DNA of 29,071 nt from Clostridia bacterium (GCA_017481065.1 JAFUPT010000155.1:1-29071); one strand, 5' to 3'; counted from the first letter of the stretch, positions 6,735 to 15,496 are shown. Notes: generated by a model not told the origin, from the letters alone. A program made the numbers and translations.

Positions 6735-7675
6735 TGGCAAAGGTTGCAACCAGAAACGCCTATGGCGAGGCGCTTGTACAGGTCGGCGAAAAGAACGACA
6801 AGGTGCTGGTGTTTGATGCAGACGTAAGCACCTGCACGATGAGCTGCCATTTCGGCGAGAATTTCCCGGACCGCTTCTTCAATGTGGGCATCGCGGAAGC
6901 CAACATGGTGGGCATGGCTGCCGGCGCGGCATCCTGCGGCTACACCAGCTTCCTGAGCACTTTCGCCATGTTCGCAGCGGGCCGCTGCTTTGACCAGATT
7001 CGCAATACCCTGGCCTACCCGGGGCTGAATGTAAAGGTAGTCGGCACCCACGCCGGCCTGACCGTCGGCGAAGACGGCGCGACCCATCAGTGCCTGGAGG
7101 ATATCGGCATCATGCGCGTAATCCCCGGCATGACCGTGGTCTGCCCGGCAGACGGAAATGAAACCATCGAAGCCGTGCATGCGCTGGCAGAGATGAAGGG
7201 CCCCGCTTACCTGCGCCTCGGCCGCATGGCCCTGGAAACCGTGACCGGCGCCGAAGGCTATAAGTTTGAACTGGGCAAGGCTGCTAAGCTGCGCGAAGGC
7301 AAGGACGCCACCGTCATCGCCACCGGTATCATGGTGGGCATGGCGCTGGAAGCGGCAAAGAAGCTGGAGGCGGAAGGCATTTCCGTGCGCGTGCTGGATA
7401 TGCACACCATCAAGCCCCTTGATAAGGAAGCCATCCTCGCGGCAGCGGAAGAGACCGGCGCGATCGTGACCGCCGAAGAGCATAACGTGCTCTGCGGCCT
7501 GGGCAGCGCGGTGGCCGAGGTTGTATCCGAGATGGATAAGCCCGTGCGCGTGCTGAAGGTCGGCACCGAGGATACCTACGGCCGCAGCGGCAATGCAGAC
7601 GCCCTGCTGGAGATGTACGGCCTCACCAGCGAAGCCATCGTGGAAAAGGTTCGCCTGGCGGTATCCAAGAAGTGA
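6734..7675 (+). CDS. Transketolase, C-terminal (pyrimidine-binding) subunit
   Basis: The 313-residue partner holds the PYR domain and the C-terminal domain of transketolase. FNVGIAEANMVGMAAG carries the catalytic Glu55 that activates ThDP. THAGLTVGEDGATHQ supplies His106, Asp114 and His118, matching His461, Asp469 and His473 of the E. coli enzyme. Arg7 in ATRNAYGE and the arginine in YLRLGR appear to match the phosphate-binding arginines, which argues for a phosphorylated substrate. The start codon overlaps the stop of the upstream subunit (TAATG), with AAGGAGGT at ideal spacing, so translation is coupled and a 1:1 complex is expected. A 1-deoxyxylulose-5-phosphate synthase is unlikely because the halves are split in the transketolase manner. 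Confidence 0.94.
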   Translation: MAKVATRNAYGEALVQVGEKNDKVLVFDADVSTCTMSCHFGENFPDRFFNVGIAEANMVGMAAGAASCGYTSFLSTFAMFAAGRCFDQIRNTLAYPGLNVKVVGTHAGLTVGEDGATHQCLEDIGIMRVIPGMTVVCPADGNETIEAVHALAEMKGPAYLRLGRMALETVTGAEGYKFELGKAAKLREGKDATVIATGIMVGMALEAAKKLEAEGISVRVLDMHTIKPLDKEAILAAAEETGAIVTAEEHNVLCGLGSAVAEVVSEMDKPVRVLKVGTEDTYGRSGNADALLEMYGLTSEAIVEKVRLAVSKK

Positions 7676-7714
7676 TGCAGGTTCCCTGAACAATCATTTA
7701 AAGAGGTAATTGAA

Positions 7715-8197
7715 ATGCGTCAGATTAAGGCACAGAAGCTCACCAAGGAAGCCTTTGCTCCCTACGGCGGCTATGTAAATATCACCGAGCCCAGCGGTTT
7801 TCATATGGGCGATTTCTACAACGACCAGCTTCGCCTGCATGTGAGCGGCGAGCACAACATCGCCTTCTCTCCCCTGGTATTCCATAAGGCGGAGAAGATG
7901 ATTGTTGATAAGGCTGAATACCACAACTCCACCGGCGAGGGCATCGTGGTGATGGATGATGATGTGGTGATCCATGTGGCGCCCGCATCCGGCGATCCCG
8001 TTCCGGAGCTCACCGAGGCCTTCCTGGTTCCCAAGGGCACCATGGTATGCCTGAACCTGGGCGTTTGGCACTGCGGCGGCTATTGCCTGAATAAGGATGA
8101 GGCCCATGTGCTCATCGTGCTTCCCGAGCGCATCTATAAGAATGACTGCATCGTGGTGGACTACGATGAAAAGGATTGGATGGAAATTATCCTGTAA
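7715..8197 (+). CDS. Cupin-fold protein, ureidoglycolate lyase (AllA)-like
   Basis: A 160-residue protein with the pattern of the ureidoglycolate lyase family: an N-terminal KEAFAPYGGYVNI, a central VVMDDDVVIHVAPASG, and ELTEAFLVPKGTMVCLNLGVWHCGGY, where GVWH is the recognisable active-site histidine segment. The family normally releases urea from ureidoglycolate, but no allantoin or purine genes are nearby. The gene sits 39 bases after the transketolase and 37 before a dehydrogenase, in a sugar operon. I infer an accessory role on a sugar acid or keto-sugar intermediate; this is unproven. AAGAGGT precedes the ATG. No signal peptide is visible, so it should be cytoplasmic. Confidence 0.65.
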   Translation: MRQIKAQKLTKEAFAPYGGYVNITEPSGFHMGDFYNDQLRLHVSGEHNIAFSPLVFHKAEKMIVDKAEYHNSTGEGIVVMDDDVVIHVAPASGDPVPELTEAFLVPKGTMVCLNLGVWHCGGYCLNKDEAHVLIVLPERIYKNDCIVVDYDEKDWMEIIL

Positions 8198-8234
8198 TTC
8201 CAGGATTTCCCAATAGAAATTGGAGGTTTGAACT

Positions 8235-9026
8235 ATGGCAAAGCATGTAATGGAGCAGTTCTCTCTGAAGGATCGCGTCGCGATCGTAACTGGCGGCGGC
8301 CAGGGACTGGGCAAGTCCATGGCGATCGCTCTGGCACAGGCAGGCGCAAACATCGTGATTGCAGCCCGCCGCCTGGAAACTGCAATGGAAACCAAGGCTC
8401 TGATTGAGGCTGAAGGCGTGAAGTGCACCGTAATCAAGACGGACGTTCGCGTGGATGAAGACGTAGCCAACATGGTGAGCGAAGTTATGAAGGAATACGG
8501 CAAGATCGATATTCTGGTAAACAACGCAGGCCACTGGCGCGGCGACGACGCTGAGAAGGTCACCACCGAGGACTGGCGCGAAGTTATCGATATCAACCTC
8601 ACCGGTCCGTTCATCTGCTCCCGCGAAGTGGGCAAGGTGATGCTGGAGCAGGGCAAGGGCTCCATCATCAATATCGGCTCCATGTCCGGTATGATCGTAA
8701 ACACCCCCCAGAACCAGTGCGCTTACAATGCATCCAAGGGCGGCCTGATCATGCTGACCAAGTCCATGGCTACCGAGTGGGCAACCCGCGGCGTGCGCGT
8801 AAACTGCCTCTGCCCCGGCTACATGCGCACCGAGATGAGCGAGTGGCGCTACCACGATGAAAACGAACTGAAGGGCACCGTCGGCCGCTGGTTCTCCATG
8901 TCTCCCATGAACCGCAGCGGCATGCCGGATGAGCTGATGGGCGCCATCGTATATCTGGCAAGCGATGCAGCTTCCTTCACCACCGGCGCAACCCTGCTGG
9001 TAGACGGCGCATACACCGCCTGGTAA
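8235..9026 (+). CDS. Short-chain dehydrogenase/reductase (classical SDR)
   Basis: A 263-residue NAD(P)-dependent oxidoreductase, normal length for the family. It shows the dinucleotide motif TGGGQGLG (19-26), NNAG (96-99), and the catalytic Asn121, Ser149, Tyr164 and Lys168 in YNASKGG. AARRLE after the second strand (43-48) would allow NADP(H). The C-terminal PMNRSGMPDELMGAIVYLASDAASFTTGATLLVDG is typical of gluconate 5-dehydrogenase or polyol dehydrogenase-like members. GGAGG lies 8 bases before the ATG. In this operon it probably interconverts a polyol and a ketose, or a keto-acid and its alcohol. Exact substrate is unknown. Confidence 0.92.
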   Translation: MAKHVMEQFSLKDRVAIVTGGGQGLGKSMAIALAQAGANIVIAARRLETAMETKALIEAEGVKCTVIKTDVRVDEDVANMVSEVMKEYGKIDILVNNAGHWRGDDAEKVTTEDWREVIDINLTGPFICSREVGKVMLEQGKGSIINIGSMSGMIVNTPQNQCAYNASKGGLIMLTKSMATEWATRGVRVNCLCPGYMRTEMSEWRYHDENELKGTVGRWFSMSPMNRSGMPDELMGAIVYLASDAASFTTGATLLVDGAYTAW

Positions 9027-9056
9027 GCATTCTTACCTATTTAATTTGATTCAGTT

Positions 9057-9075
9057 TTTGCTGGTTTTCAGCAAA
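9057..9075 (+). other. Small hairpin in the leader of the binding-protein gene
   Basis: TTTGCTG pairs with CAGCAAA around GTTTT, 28 bases before the ATG of the binding protein. It could protect the 5' end of a processed transcript; no promoter is evident in this 77-base gap. Confidence 0.35.
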
Positions 9076-9103
9076 GAAAAATATGAAAGGACGGTATCTC
9101 CTA

Positions 9104-10006
9104 ATGAAAAAGATTCTGGTTCTCGTACTCGCCCTGATCCTCGCTCTGGGCACCTGCACCGCTTTCGCTGAAGGCGGCATCAAGATCGGCTGCTCCATCG
9201 CCGACCTCGCAAACGTATTCTACGCTGACATCACCGACGGCATGAAGGCCGCCATGAACGAAGGCGACGAGCTGATCATCACCGACGCCGCTTTCGACCA
9301 GGCCAAGCAGATCGCTGACATCGAAGACATGATCCAGCAGGGCGTTTCCGTAATGCTGGTTGACCCCGTTGACTCCGCTGCCATCCGCGCTTCCCTGGAA
9401 GCCTGCGCAGCAGCCGGCATCCTGGTAGTTGCTTTCAACAGCCCCTGCGACGATGTTGACCTCGTAGCCTGCACCGTTGCTACCGACAACTACATGGCCG
9501 GCACCCTGATCGGCGAAGCTCTGGCCAAGGAGCTCGGCGGCAAGGGCAAGATCGCAATGCTGACCTACGACGTAGCAGTTGTTTGCTGGGATCGCGCAGA
9601 AGGCTTCGTAGAGGGCATCTCTGCATATCCCGAGATGGAAGTTGTTGTTCGCCAGGAAATCACTCCCGGCACCGACACCGCCCTGCCCGTAATGGAGAAC
9701 ATCCTGCAGGCTTATCCCGAGGTTACCGGCGTATTCTGCCTGAATGACCCCTCCGCTATCGGCGCTGCTGCTGCTGTTCAGGCTGCTGGCCTGGGCGACA
9801 CCATCAAGATCGTTGGCGTTGACGGCTCCGACGACGGCAAGGCCGCTATCGCAGATGGCCGCATGCTGGCTTCCGCAGCCCAGTCTCCCGTTGACATCGG
9901 CCGCCTCTCCATCGAATCCGCTTATGCCATCCTGGCTGGCGAAGAAGTAGAGAAGGACGTTAAGGTTCCCTCCTTCCTGGTTGACATCAACAACTGCAAC
10001 GCATAA
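9104..10006 (+). CDS. Sugar ABC transporter substrate-binding protein (RbsB-like), system 1
   Basis: A 300-residue secreted sugar-binding protein of the periplasmic-binding-protein type I (ribose) family. Residues 1-22 form a signal peptide: MKK, a leucine/valine-rich core, and a type I cleavage site after AFA. Cys17 in LGTC does not make a proper lipobox, so surface anchoring is unclear. The mature part begins IKIGCSIADLANVFYADITDGM, as in RbsB homologues, and FCLNDPSAIGAAAAVQAAG marks the second lobe. I chose ATG 9104 over the in-frame ATG at 9083 because the signal peptide begins here and GAAAGGA lies between. Codons differ from neighbours, with GAC for Asp dominating, which suggests strong expression. 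A strong hairpin follows, separating it from its ATPase. Ligand unknown. Confidence 0.93.
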   Translation: MKKILVLVLALILALGTCTAFAEGGIKIGCSIADLANVFYADITDGMKAAMNEGDELIITDAAFDQAKQIADIEDMIQQGVSVMLVDPVDSAAIRASLEACAAAGILVVAFNSPCDDVDLVACTVATDNYMAGTLIGEALAKELGGKGKIAMLTYDVAVVCWDRAEGFVEGISAYPEMEVVVRQEITPGTDTALPVMENILQAYPEVTGVFCLNDPSAIGAAAAVQAAGLGDTIKIVGVDGSDDGKAAIADGRMLASAAQSPVDIGRLSIESAYAILAGEEVEKDVKVPSFLVDINNCNA

Positions 10007-10016
10007 GCTCTCCTTC

Positions 10017-10058
10017 GGATGCCGCGCATGGGTCGGCCCATGTGCGGCATCCCCTTTT
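10017..10058 (+). terminator. Long hairpin between binding protein and ATPase (partial terminator or mRNA stabiliser)
   Basis: A 16-bp stem with one G-U pair (10017-10032 with 10037-10052, TCGG tetraloop) is followed by CCTTTT. It should raise binding-protein mRNA relative to the ATPase and permease through partial termination or 3' protection. Confidence 0.75.
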
Positions 10059-10102
10059 GAAAACGGACGATCAATGACTAGAAGAAAGCAGTGGTGACAG
10101 CA

Positions 10103-11623
10103 ATGGCGGAAACCTATTTCCTCGAAATGGAGCACATCTCCAAAACCTTCCCCGGCGCGAAGGTTCTACATGACATTGAGCTTCGCATCAAAGCAGGTGA
10201 GGTGCGTGCGCTCATGGGCGAAAACGGCGCAGGCAAGTCCACGCTGATCAAAATCCTCGGCGGCATTTATTCCATGGATGCCGGCGGAAAGATCGCCATT
10301 TCCGGCAATCCTGTAACCATCAAAAACGTAGAAGATGCCCGCGCTCAGGGCATCGCCATCATCCATCAGGAGATTTCCCTGGCGGACAATATGACCGTCT
10401 ATGATAATCTCTTCATGGGCCGCGAGGTTATGGGCAGCTCCAAGATGTTCATCAACGATAAGAAGATGATCGAAGTGGCCCAGAAAACCCTCGATGATAT
10501 GGAGATTGATGTGGATGTGCGCTCCAAGGTGCGCGAGCTCTCCATCGCCAAGCAGCAGATGGTGGAAATCTCCCGCGCGCTGATGTTCAATGCGCATCTC
10601 ATCGTAATGGATGAACCCACATCCTCTCTCACGCAGATCGAAATTGAACAGCTCTTCCAGCAGATCGATAAGCTGAAGAAGGCTGGAATTGCTGTAATCT
10701 ATATCTCCCACCGCATGGATGAAATCTTCCGTGTGGCGGATTCCGTAACCGTGCTGCGCGATGGCCACCTGATCGGAACCCGGCCCGCTGCCGAGCTCAC
10801 CCAGAAGGATCTGATCACCATGATGGTCGGCCGCGAGCTTTCCGAAATCTATGGCGGCAATGTGCACCATGATATCGGCGAAACGGTGTTGGAAGTGAAG
10901 GGCTTCAAGAACAGCCGCCTGAACGATGTGAGCTTCAAGCTGCACAAGGGCGAGGTGCTGGGCTTTGCGGGCCTGGTCGGCGCAGGCCGAAGCGAGCTTG
11001 CCCGCGCGATCTTCGGCATCGATAAGCTGGAGGCCGGCGAGCTTTACTTAAACGGCCAGAAGGTGGAAATCAAGCATCCGGCGGATGCGATCAAAAACGG
11101 CATCGGCTTCGTTCCTGAGAACCGCAAGCTGGAAGGCCTGTTCCTCACCAACACCATCAAGTACAACATGACGATTCCGATCCTGGAAAAGTTCATCGGC
11201 CTGGTGGGCGTGAACCGCAAGAAGGAAATGGGCATTGTGGATAGCTATGTGCATGAGCTCTCCATCAAGATGACCGGCGTGGACCAGCTCACCAATTTCC
11301 TTTCCGGCGGCAACCAGCAGAAGGTGGTTGTTTCCAAGTGGCTCTCCACCGAGCCCTCCATCCTGATCCTCGATGAGCCCACCCGCGGTATCGACGTGGG
11401 CGCCAAATCGGAGATTTACCATCTCATATTTGAACTGGCGCAGAAGGGCGTGGCCATCATGATGATCTCCTCGGAAATGGAGGAAATCATCAACCTCTCC
11501 GACCGCATCATCGTTCTCCACGAGGGCGATTTGACCGGCGAGCTCGATAACAAGCCCGGCAGCCGGGCTTCCCAGGAAGAAATCTTACTGCTTGCATCAG
11601 GAGGAAAAGGCAATGAAGAATAA
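10103..11623 (+). CDS. Sugar ABC transporter ATP-binding protein (RbsA-like, two fused ATPase domains), system 1
   Basis: A 506-residue protein with two ABC domains that powers monosaccharide import at the membrane. Domain 1 has Walker A GENGAGKST (39-47), a divergent signature LSIAKQQ and Walker B VMDEPTSSL. Domain 2 has the degenerate Walker A GLVGAGRSE, usual in RbsA/MglA proteins, an intact signature LSGGNQQKV and ILDEPTRGID. The ATG at 10103 is preceded by GGTGA; a GTG at 10091 in the same frame is an alternative start. The 3' end overlaps the permease gene by 11 bases, so the two are translationally coupled. Its partners are the upstream binding protein and the downstream permease. Confidence 0.95.
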   Translation: MAETYFLEMEHISKTFPGAKVLHDIELRIKAGEVRALMGENGAGKSTLIKILGGIYSMDAGGKIAISGNPVTIKNVEDARAQGIAIIHQEISLADNMTVYDNLFMGREVMGSSKMFINDKKMIEVAQKTLDDMEIDVDVRSKVRELSIAKQQMVEISRALMFNAHLIVMDEPTSSLTQIEIEQLFQQIDKLKKAGIAVIYISHRMDEIFRVADSVTVLRDGHLIGTRPAAELTQKDLITMMVGRELSEIYGGNVHHDIGETVLEVKGFKNSRLNDVSFKLHKGEVLGFAGLVGAGRSELARAIFGIDKLEAGELYLNGQKVEIKHPADAIKNGIGFVPENRKLEGLFLTNTIKYNMTIPILEKFIGLVGVNRKKEMGIVDSYVHELSIKMTGVDQLTNFLSGGNQQKVVVSKWLSTEPSILILDEPTRGIDVGAKSEIYHLIFELAQKGVAIMMISSEMEEIINLSDRIIVLHEGDLTGELDNKPGSRASQEEILLLASGGKGNEE

Positions 11624-12608
11624 GGAAAGCAATCACAACAATTCCGTTGGCGGCGCAATTGCACGTCCCTTCGTTAATTACTTCAAGAGGAATTCCGGTA
11701 TCCTGATCGGCCTGGCCCTGCTGATCGTAATCCTGAGCATCGCCACCCCGAACTTCATGAACAGCAAGAACCTGCTCACCGTGCTGCGCCAGATCTGCCA
11801 GAACGCCCTGCTGGCCTTCGGCATGACCTGCGTGCTCATCGTAGGCGGCATCGACCTTACCGTAGGCTCCGTATTCGGCGTCAGCGGCGTTGCGATTGTT
11901 ATGCTGCTCAATGGCGGCATGGCCCTCATCCCCGCATTCGTCATCTCCATGCTGCTGGGCATGGTGATCGGCGCAGTGAACGGTACCATCATCGCCTTTA
12001 CCGGCATGCCTCCGTTCATCGTAACCCTGTCTCTGCAGCAGGTTATCCGCGGCATTGCATTCATCATCACCAATGGCCGCGCCGTGAGCAGCAAGCATAC
12101 GCTGTTTAACTCCATCGGCAACGCTTATTACTTCGGCATCCCCGCTCCGATTTACTTCGTCGCGGTGTGCATGATCATCATTTCCGTTATCCTCTACCAC
12201 ACCAAGCTGGGCAGGAGAATGTATGCCATCGGCGGCAACACCAATGCAGCCAAGTTCTCCGGTATCCGCATTCCCCGCGTTGTGATCAGCGCCTACACCA
12301 TCTCCGGCGCCATGGCGGCCCTCTCCGGCATCATCCTTGCCAGCCGCATGTATTCCGGACAGCCCACCGCTGGTGAAGGCTATGAATCCGATGCAATTGC
12401 AGCTTCCGTACTGGGCGGCGTCAGCTTCAGCGGCGGCGTCGGCACCATCGGCGGCGTTATCTTGGGCGCGCTGGTTATCGGTGTGCTGAACAACGGCCTG
12501 AATCTTCTGAAGGTGTCCTCCTATATGCAGATGGTCGTTAAGGGCATCGTAATCATCGCAGCAGTCGGCGTGGATATCCTGAAGAACCGCGCCAGCGCCA
12601 AGGCCTGA
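11613..12608 (+). CDS. Sugar ABC transporter permease (RbsC-like), system 1
   Basis: A 331-residue integral membrane protein of the ribose/xylose/galactose permease family. Multiple hydrophobic helices are evident, beginning with GILIGLALLIVILSIATPNF. The family segments VIVGGIDLTVGS-like (LIVGGIDLTVGSVFG) near residues 75-89 and AIAASVLGGVSFSGGVGTIGG near the C-terminus are clear. As the only permease in this system it probably forms a homodimer. The ATG at 11613 follows AGGAGGAAAAGG and overlaps the end of the ATPase gene; an in-frame ATG at 11592 lies before that ribosome binding site. A strong hairpin after the gene ends this transcription unit or separates it from ribulokinase. Confidence 0.95.
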   Translation: MKNKESNHNNSVGGAIARPFVNYFKRNSGILIGLALLIVILSIATPNFMNSKNLLTVLRQICQNALLAFGMTCVLIVGGIDLTVGSVFGVSGVAIVMLLNGGMALIPAFVISMLLGMVIGAVNGTIIAFTGMPPFIVTLSLQQVIRGIAFIITNGRAVSSKHTLFNSIGNAYYFGIPAPIYFVAVCMIIISVILYHTKLGRRMYAIGGNTNAAKFSGIRIPRVVISAYTISGAMAALSGIILASRMYSGQPTAGEGYESDAIAASVLGGVSFSGGVGTIGGVILGALVIGVLNNGLNLLKVSSYMQMVVKGIVIIAAVGVDILKNRASAKA

Positions 12609-12623
12609 TCGCCGCATTACCCC

Positions 12624-12655
12624 GCGCCGGGAAACTCGTTTCCCGGCGCTTTCTG
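12624..12655 (+). terminator. Terminator-like hairpin after permease 1
   Basis: GCGCCGGGAAA pairs perfectly with TTTCCCGGCGC (11 bp, CTCG loop) followed by TTTCTGT. The short T-run suggests partial termination before the kinase gene. Confidence 0.7.
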
Positions 12656-12721
12656 TAAACCTGATGCGCCGAAGTAAGCATTGCTCCGGCGCAGATTCCA
12701 GAAAGATATATGGAGAAAGAT

Positions 12722-14392
12722 ATGAAGCATTATGTAATTGGCGTGGACTACGGCAGCGATTCCGCGCGCACCATTGTGGTGGATGCGCGCACCGGCGATG
12801 AAATTGCCCAGGCAGTGGTGGGCTATCCCCGCTGGCTGGCTGGAAAATACCAGGATGCGGGCAGGCGCATGTTCCGCCAGCATCCGCTGGATTACCTTGA
12901 GGCGCTCACTGTGGGCGTGCGCAACGTGGTTGAGCAGGTGGGGGAGGAAGTGCGCCGGAATATAGCCGCCATTTCCATCGACGCCACCGGTTCCACGCCC
13001 TGTCCCGTGGATGAGGAGGGCACGCCGCTTGCCCTGCTGCCGGAGTTTTCGGATAATCCCGGCGCAATGTTCCATCTCTGGAAGGATCATACCGCCACCC
13101 GGGAAGCGGACGATGTGACCCGCGTGTTCCGGAATAACCCCGATGGCGTGGATTATACCGTACACCAGGGCCCCTATGCCTCCGAGTGGTTCTGGGCGAA
13201 GATACTCTACACCATTCACAGCGATCCGGATGTGCGCGCCGCCGCCTATTCCTGGGTGGAGCACAGCGATTGGCTGCCCTCCCTGCTGGCCGGAAATACG
13301 AAGCCGGAAACCATGTACCGCTGCGCCTGCGCGGCCGGCCACAAGGCATACTGGCATTCCGATTGGAACGGCCTGCCCTCCGAGGCCTGCCTGGCAGAGC
13401 TGGATCCCTATCTGGTGCAGGTGCGCCGCACTTATGGCGCGGGCCCGCTGCCCTCCACCCACCGGGTGGGAACCCTCACGCCGGAATGGGCGCAGCGGCT
13501 GGGCCTGGAAGAGGATGTAATCGTGGGCGGCAGTTCCTTTGACGCCCATGCAGGCGCGGTCGGCGCAGGTGTGAACGGAAAAACCATGGTGGTCAACCTC
13601 GGCACTTCCGCAGTGGACCTGTTCGCCGCGCCGGGCGAAAAGTTTGCCGGCAAGGATATCTCCTGGGTATCCAATGCGGCGGAGAGCAGCATCATTCCCG
13701 GGCTCACCGGACTGGAAACCGGGCAGGCGTCCTTCGGCGATGTGTTTGCCTGGTTCAAGAAGATGGTGCTCGGCCCCTCAAAGCAGCTGGTAAAGCAGAG
13801 TGCAATTTTGAGCGGGGAGCAGAAGGAAGCGCTGATTGCCGAGATGGATGATAAATTCCTCATCCAGCTGCAGCAGGAGGCGGAGAAGCTGGATACGGAT
13901 GAAATCCCGGCGGCGCTGGATTGGTTCAACGGCAGGCGCTATCCCTGCGTGAACGAGCTGGCGAGGAGCGCCATTGCCGATCTGAACATGGGCACCACCG
14001 CCGCGCAGATTTATTACGCGCTGGTGGCTTCCGCAGCCTTCGGCCAGAAGCGCATATTGGATGCGCTGGCGGCGGAGGGCATCGTGGCGGAGCGGCTGGT
14101 GGCCGTGGGCGGCATTGCCCAGAAGTCCAGCTTCCTGATGCAGATGCTTGCCGATGTGCTGGGCAAGGAAATTCATGTATCCCGGGCAACGCAGGCATGT
14201 GCCCGCGGCGCGGCCATTTACGCGGCTGTATCCGCAGGCTTGTACGGCAGCATTGAGGAAGCACAGGAAGTGATGTGCGAAGGCATACTCTGCAGCTATG
14301 TTCCCGATGCGGGGCGCGCGGCGCGCTACGGCAAAATGTATGCACGCTACCTGGAGCTCTCCGCCTTTGCGGATCCGAAGCTCGTGCGCTGA
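12722..14392 (+). CDS. araB: Ribulokinase, AraB family (FGGY kinase)
   Basis: A 556-residue FGGY kinase that is clearly AraB-like: DYGSDSART (9-17), PRWLAGKYQDA, FRQHPLDYLEA, DATGSTPCPVD, NPGAMFHLWKDHTA, SEWFWAKIL, AGHKAYWH and PEWAQRLGL all parallel E. coli AraB in order and spacing. The catalytic base is Asp274 in SSFDAHAGAVGAG. AraB kinases phosphorylate L-ribulose but also accept D-ribulose and some pentitols. No arabinose isomerase or ribulose-phosphate epimerase lies in the window, so the natural substrate may not be L-ribulose. GGAGAAAG six bases before the ATG at 12722 decides the start over the ATG at 12710. Placed between transporter 1 and the LacI-type regulator, it likely phosphorylates the imported or oxidised sugar. 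Confidence 0.92.
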   Translation: MKHYVIGVDYGSDSARTIVVDARTGDEIAQAVVGYPRWLAGKYQDAGRRMFRQHPLDYLEALTVGVRNVVEQVGEEVRRNIAAISIDATGSTPCPVDEEGTPLALLPEFSDNPGAMFHLWKDHTATREADDVTRVFRNNPDGVDYTVHQGPYASEWFWAKILYTIHSDPDVRAAAYSWVEHSDWLPSLLAGNTKPETMYRCACAAGHKAYWHSDWNGLPSEACLAELDPYLVQVRRTYGAGPLPSTHRVGTLTPEWAQRLGLEEDVIVGGSSFDAHAGAVGAGVNGKTMVVNLGTSAVDLFAAPGEKFAGKDISWVSNAAESSIIPGLTGLETGQASFGDVFAWFKKMVLGPSKQLVKQSAILSGEQKEALIAEMDDKFLIQLQQEAEKLDTDEIPAALDWFNGRRYPCVNELARSAIADLNMGTTAAQIYYALVASAAFGQKRILDALAAEGIVAERLVAVGGIAQKSSFLMQMLADVLGKEIHVSRATQACARGAAIYAAVSAGLYGSIEEAQEVMCEGILCSYVPDAGRAARYGKMYARYLELSAFADPKLVR

Positions 14393-14416
14393 CGGCGGTA
14401 TTATGACTTTTTGTGC

Positions 14417-14445
14417 TTGACACTGGAAGTTTTATGCAATATAAT
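14417..14445 (+). promoter_or_regulatory. Consensus promoter of the LacI-family regulator
   Basis: TTGACA (14417-14422), 17-base spacer, TATAAT (14440-14445): a perfect sigma-A consensus. The regulator is therefore made independently of the upstream operon. The operator element seen at 4310 and 5793 is not present here. Confidence 0.85.
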
Positions 14446-14482
14446 CATTATTAAATCATTGTAATGGGTGAGAGTTGTTCAT

Positions 14483-15496
14483 ATGCAAACAAATGCGAAC
14501 GTGACCATCAAGGATGTAGCCAACCGGGCCGGAGTAGCCGTCTCAACCGTATCCCGCGTGATCAATAATCTTGATTATGTCAGCATGGAGACCCGCAAGA
14601 AGGTGCTCGATGCGATCAATGAATTGGGATATGTGCACAATTCCATCGCGGCGGCGATGAAAACCGGCAAGACGCGGCTGATTGTGGTTGCGGTGCCGGA
14701 CCTGATCAATGATTTTTTCCATTCTGTGGTACAGGGCGTGGAGGAAATTTTCAACCAGAAGGGCTATTACACGCTGGTGTTCAACACGAATGAGCTTCCC
14801 TCCAAGGAGGAAGAGCTCTTCAGCGGCGTGTTCGGCAAGCTGGTGGACGGCGCGATCCTCATTCCTGCCGTTGAAGACCCGCACTTCTACAAGCAGCTGC
14901 AGATTCCGCTGGTGCTTGTGGACCGTACCCTCGGCCATATCGATACCGTAGTGATTAATAATTATAAGGGCGCATACATTGCCACCAAGGAACTGCTGGA
15001 CAAGGGGCATACCCGCATTGCCATACTCAACGGCGACCGCAACCGCGATTTCACCATCGCCACCAACCGCTACGATGGCTTCCTGGCCGCGATGGGCGAA
15101 TACGGCGTGCCGGTGCGGGATGAATATGTGCGCTATTGCCGCTGGGAGCAGAGCTCCGGCTACGCTGCCTTCGGCGAACTGCTGAACATGAAGGAGCCGC
15201 CCACGGCGGTGTTTGCCACCAACAGCCAGATCGGCATCGGCTGCATGAATTACCTGCGGGAGCATAAGCTGGTGGCGGGCAAGGATATCTCCCTGGTCTG
15301 CTTCGATGATTCCCTCATGGCGCAGATCAACCAGCCTGGCGTGACGGTTGTCACCCGGCCCACCATCGAAATGGGCCGCATGGCGGCGCGCATGCTGCTG
15401 AACATGCTGGAGGGCAAGCCCAATCCCCACAACCGCTATATGCTGGATGTGCATCTCACCCGCAGAGGTTCGGTGGCAAACCTGAAAGAAGAATAA
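14483..15496 (+). CDS. LacI-family transcriptional regulator
   Basis: A 337-residue repressor with an N-terminal LacI helix-turn-helix (VTIKDVANRAGVAVSTVSRVINN, residues 7-29, and hinge AAAMKTGKTRLI) and a ribose-binding-protein-like effector domain (VVVAVPDLINDFFHSVVQGVEEIF onward, ending SLVCFDDSLMAQINQPGVTVV). It should bind a sugar or sugar phosphate and control nearby catabolic operons. ATG 14483 follows GGTGAG by about 10 bases; a GTG at 14468 in frame would overlap that site. It has its own consensus promoter and a terminator downstream. The repeated AAAACG-NNN-CGA element at the adh and transketolase promoters is a possible target, but this is only by association. Confidence 0.94.
   Translation: MQTNANVTIKDVANRAGVAVSTVSRVINNLDYVSMETRKKVLDAINELGYVHNSIAAAMKTGKTRLIVVAVPDLINDFFHSVVQGVEEIFNQKGYYTLVFNTNELPSKEEELFSGVFGKLVDGAILIPAVEDPHFYKQLQIPLVLVDRTLGHIDTVVINNYKGAYIATKELLDKGHTRIAILNGDRNRDFTIATNRYDGFLAAMGEYGVPVRDEYVRYCRWEQSSGYAAFGELLNMKEPPTAVFATNSQIGIGCMNYLREHKLVAGKDISLVCFDDSLMAQINQPGVTVVTRPTIEMGRMAARMLLNMLEGKPNPHNRYMLDVHLTRRGSVANLKEE

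Noticed and set aside
4347..8197. Sulfoglycolytic transketolase (sulfo-TK) locus
   Set aside because: A split transketolase and an aldehyde reductase recall that pathway, but two sugar kinases and two ribose-type importers point to ordinary sugars or polyols, and no sulfonate exporter or sulfosugar hydrolase is seen.
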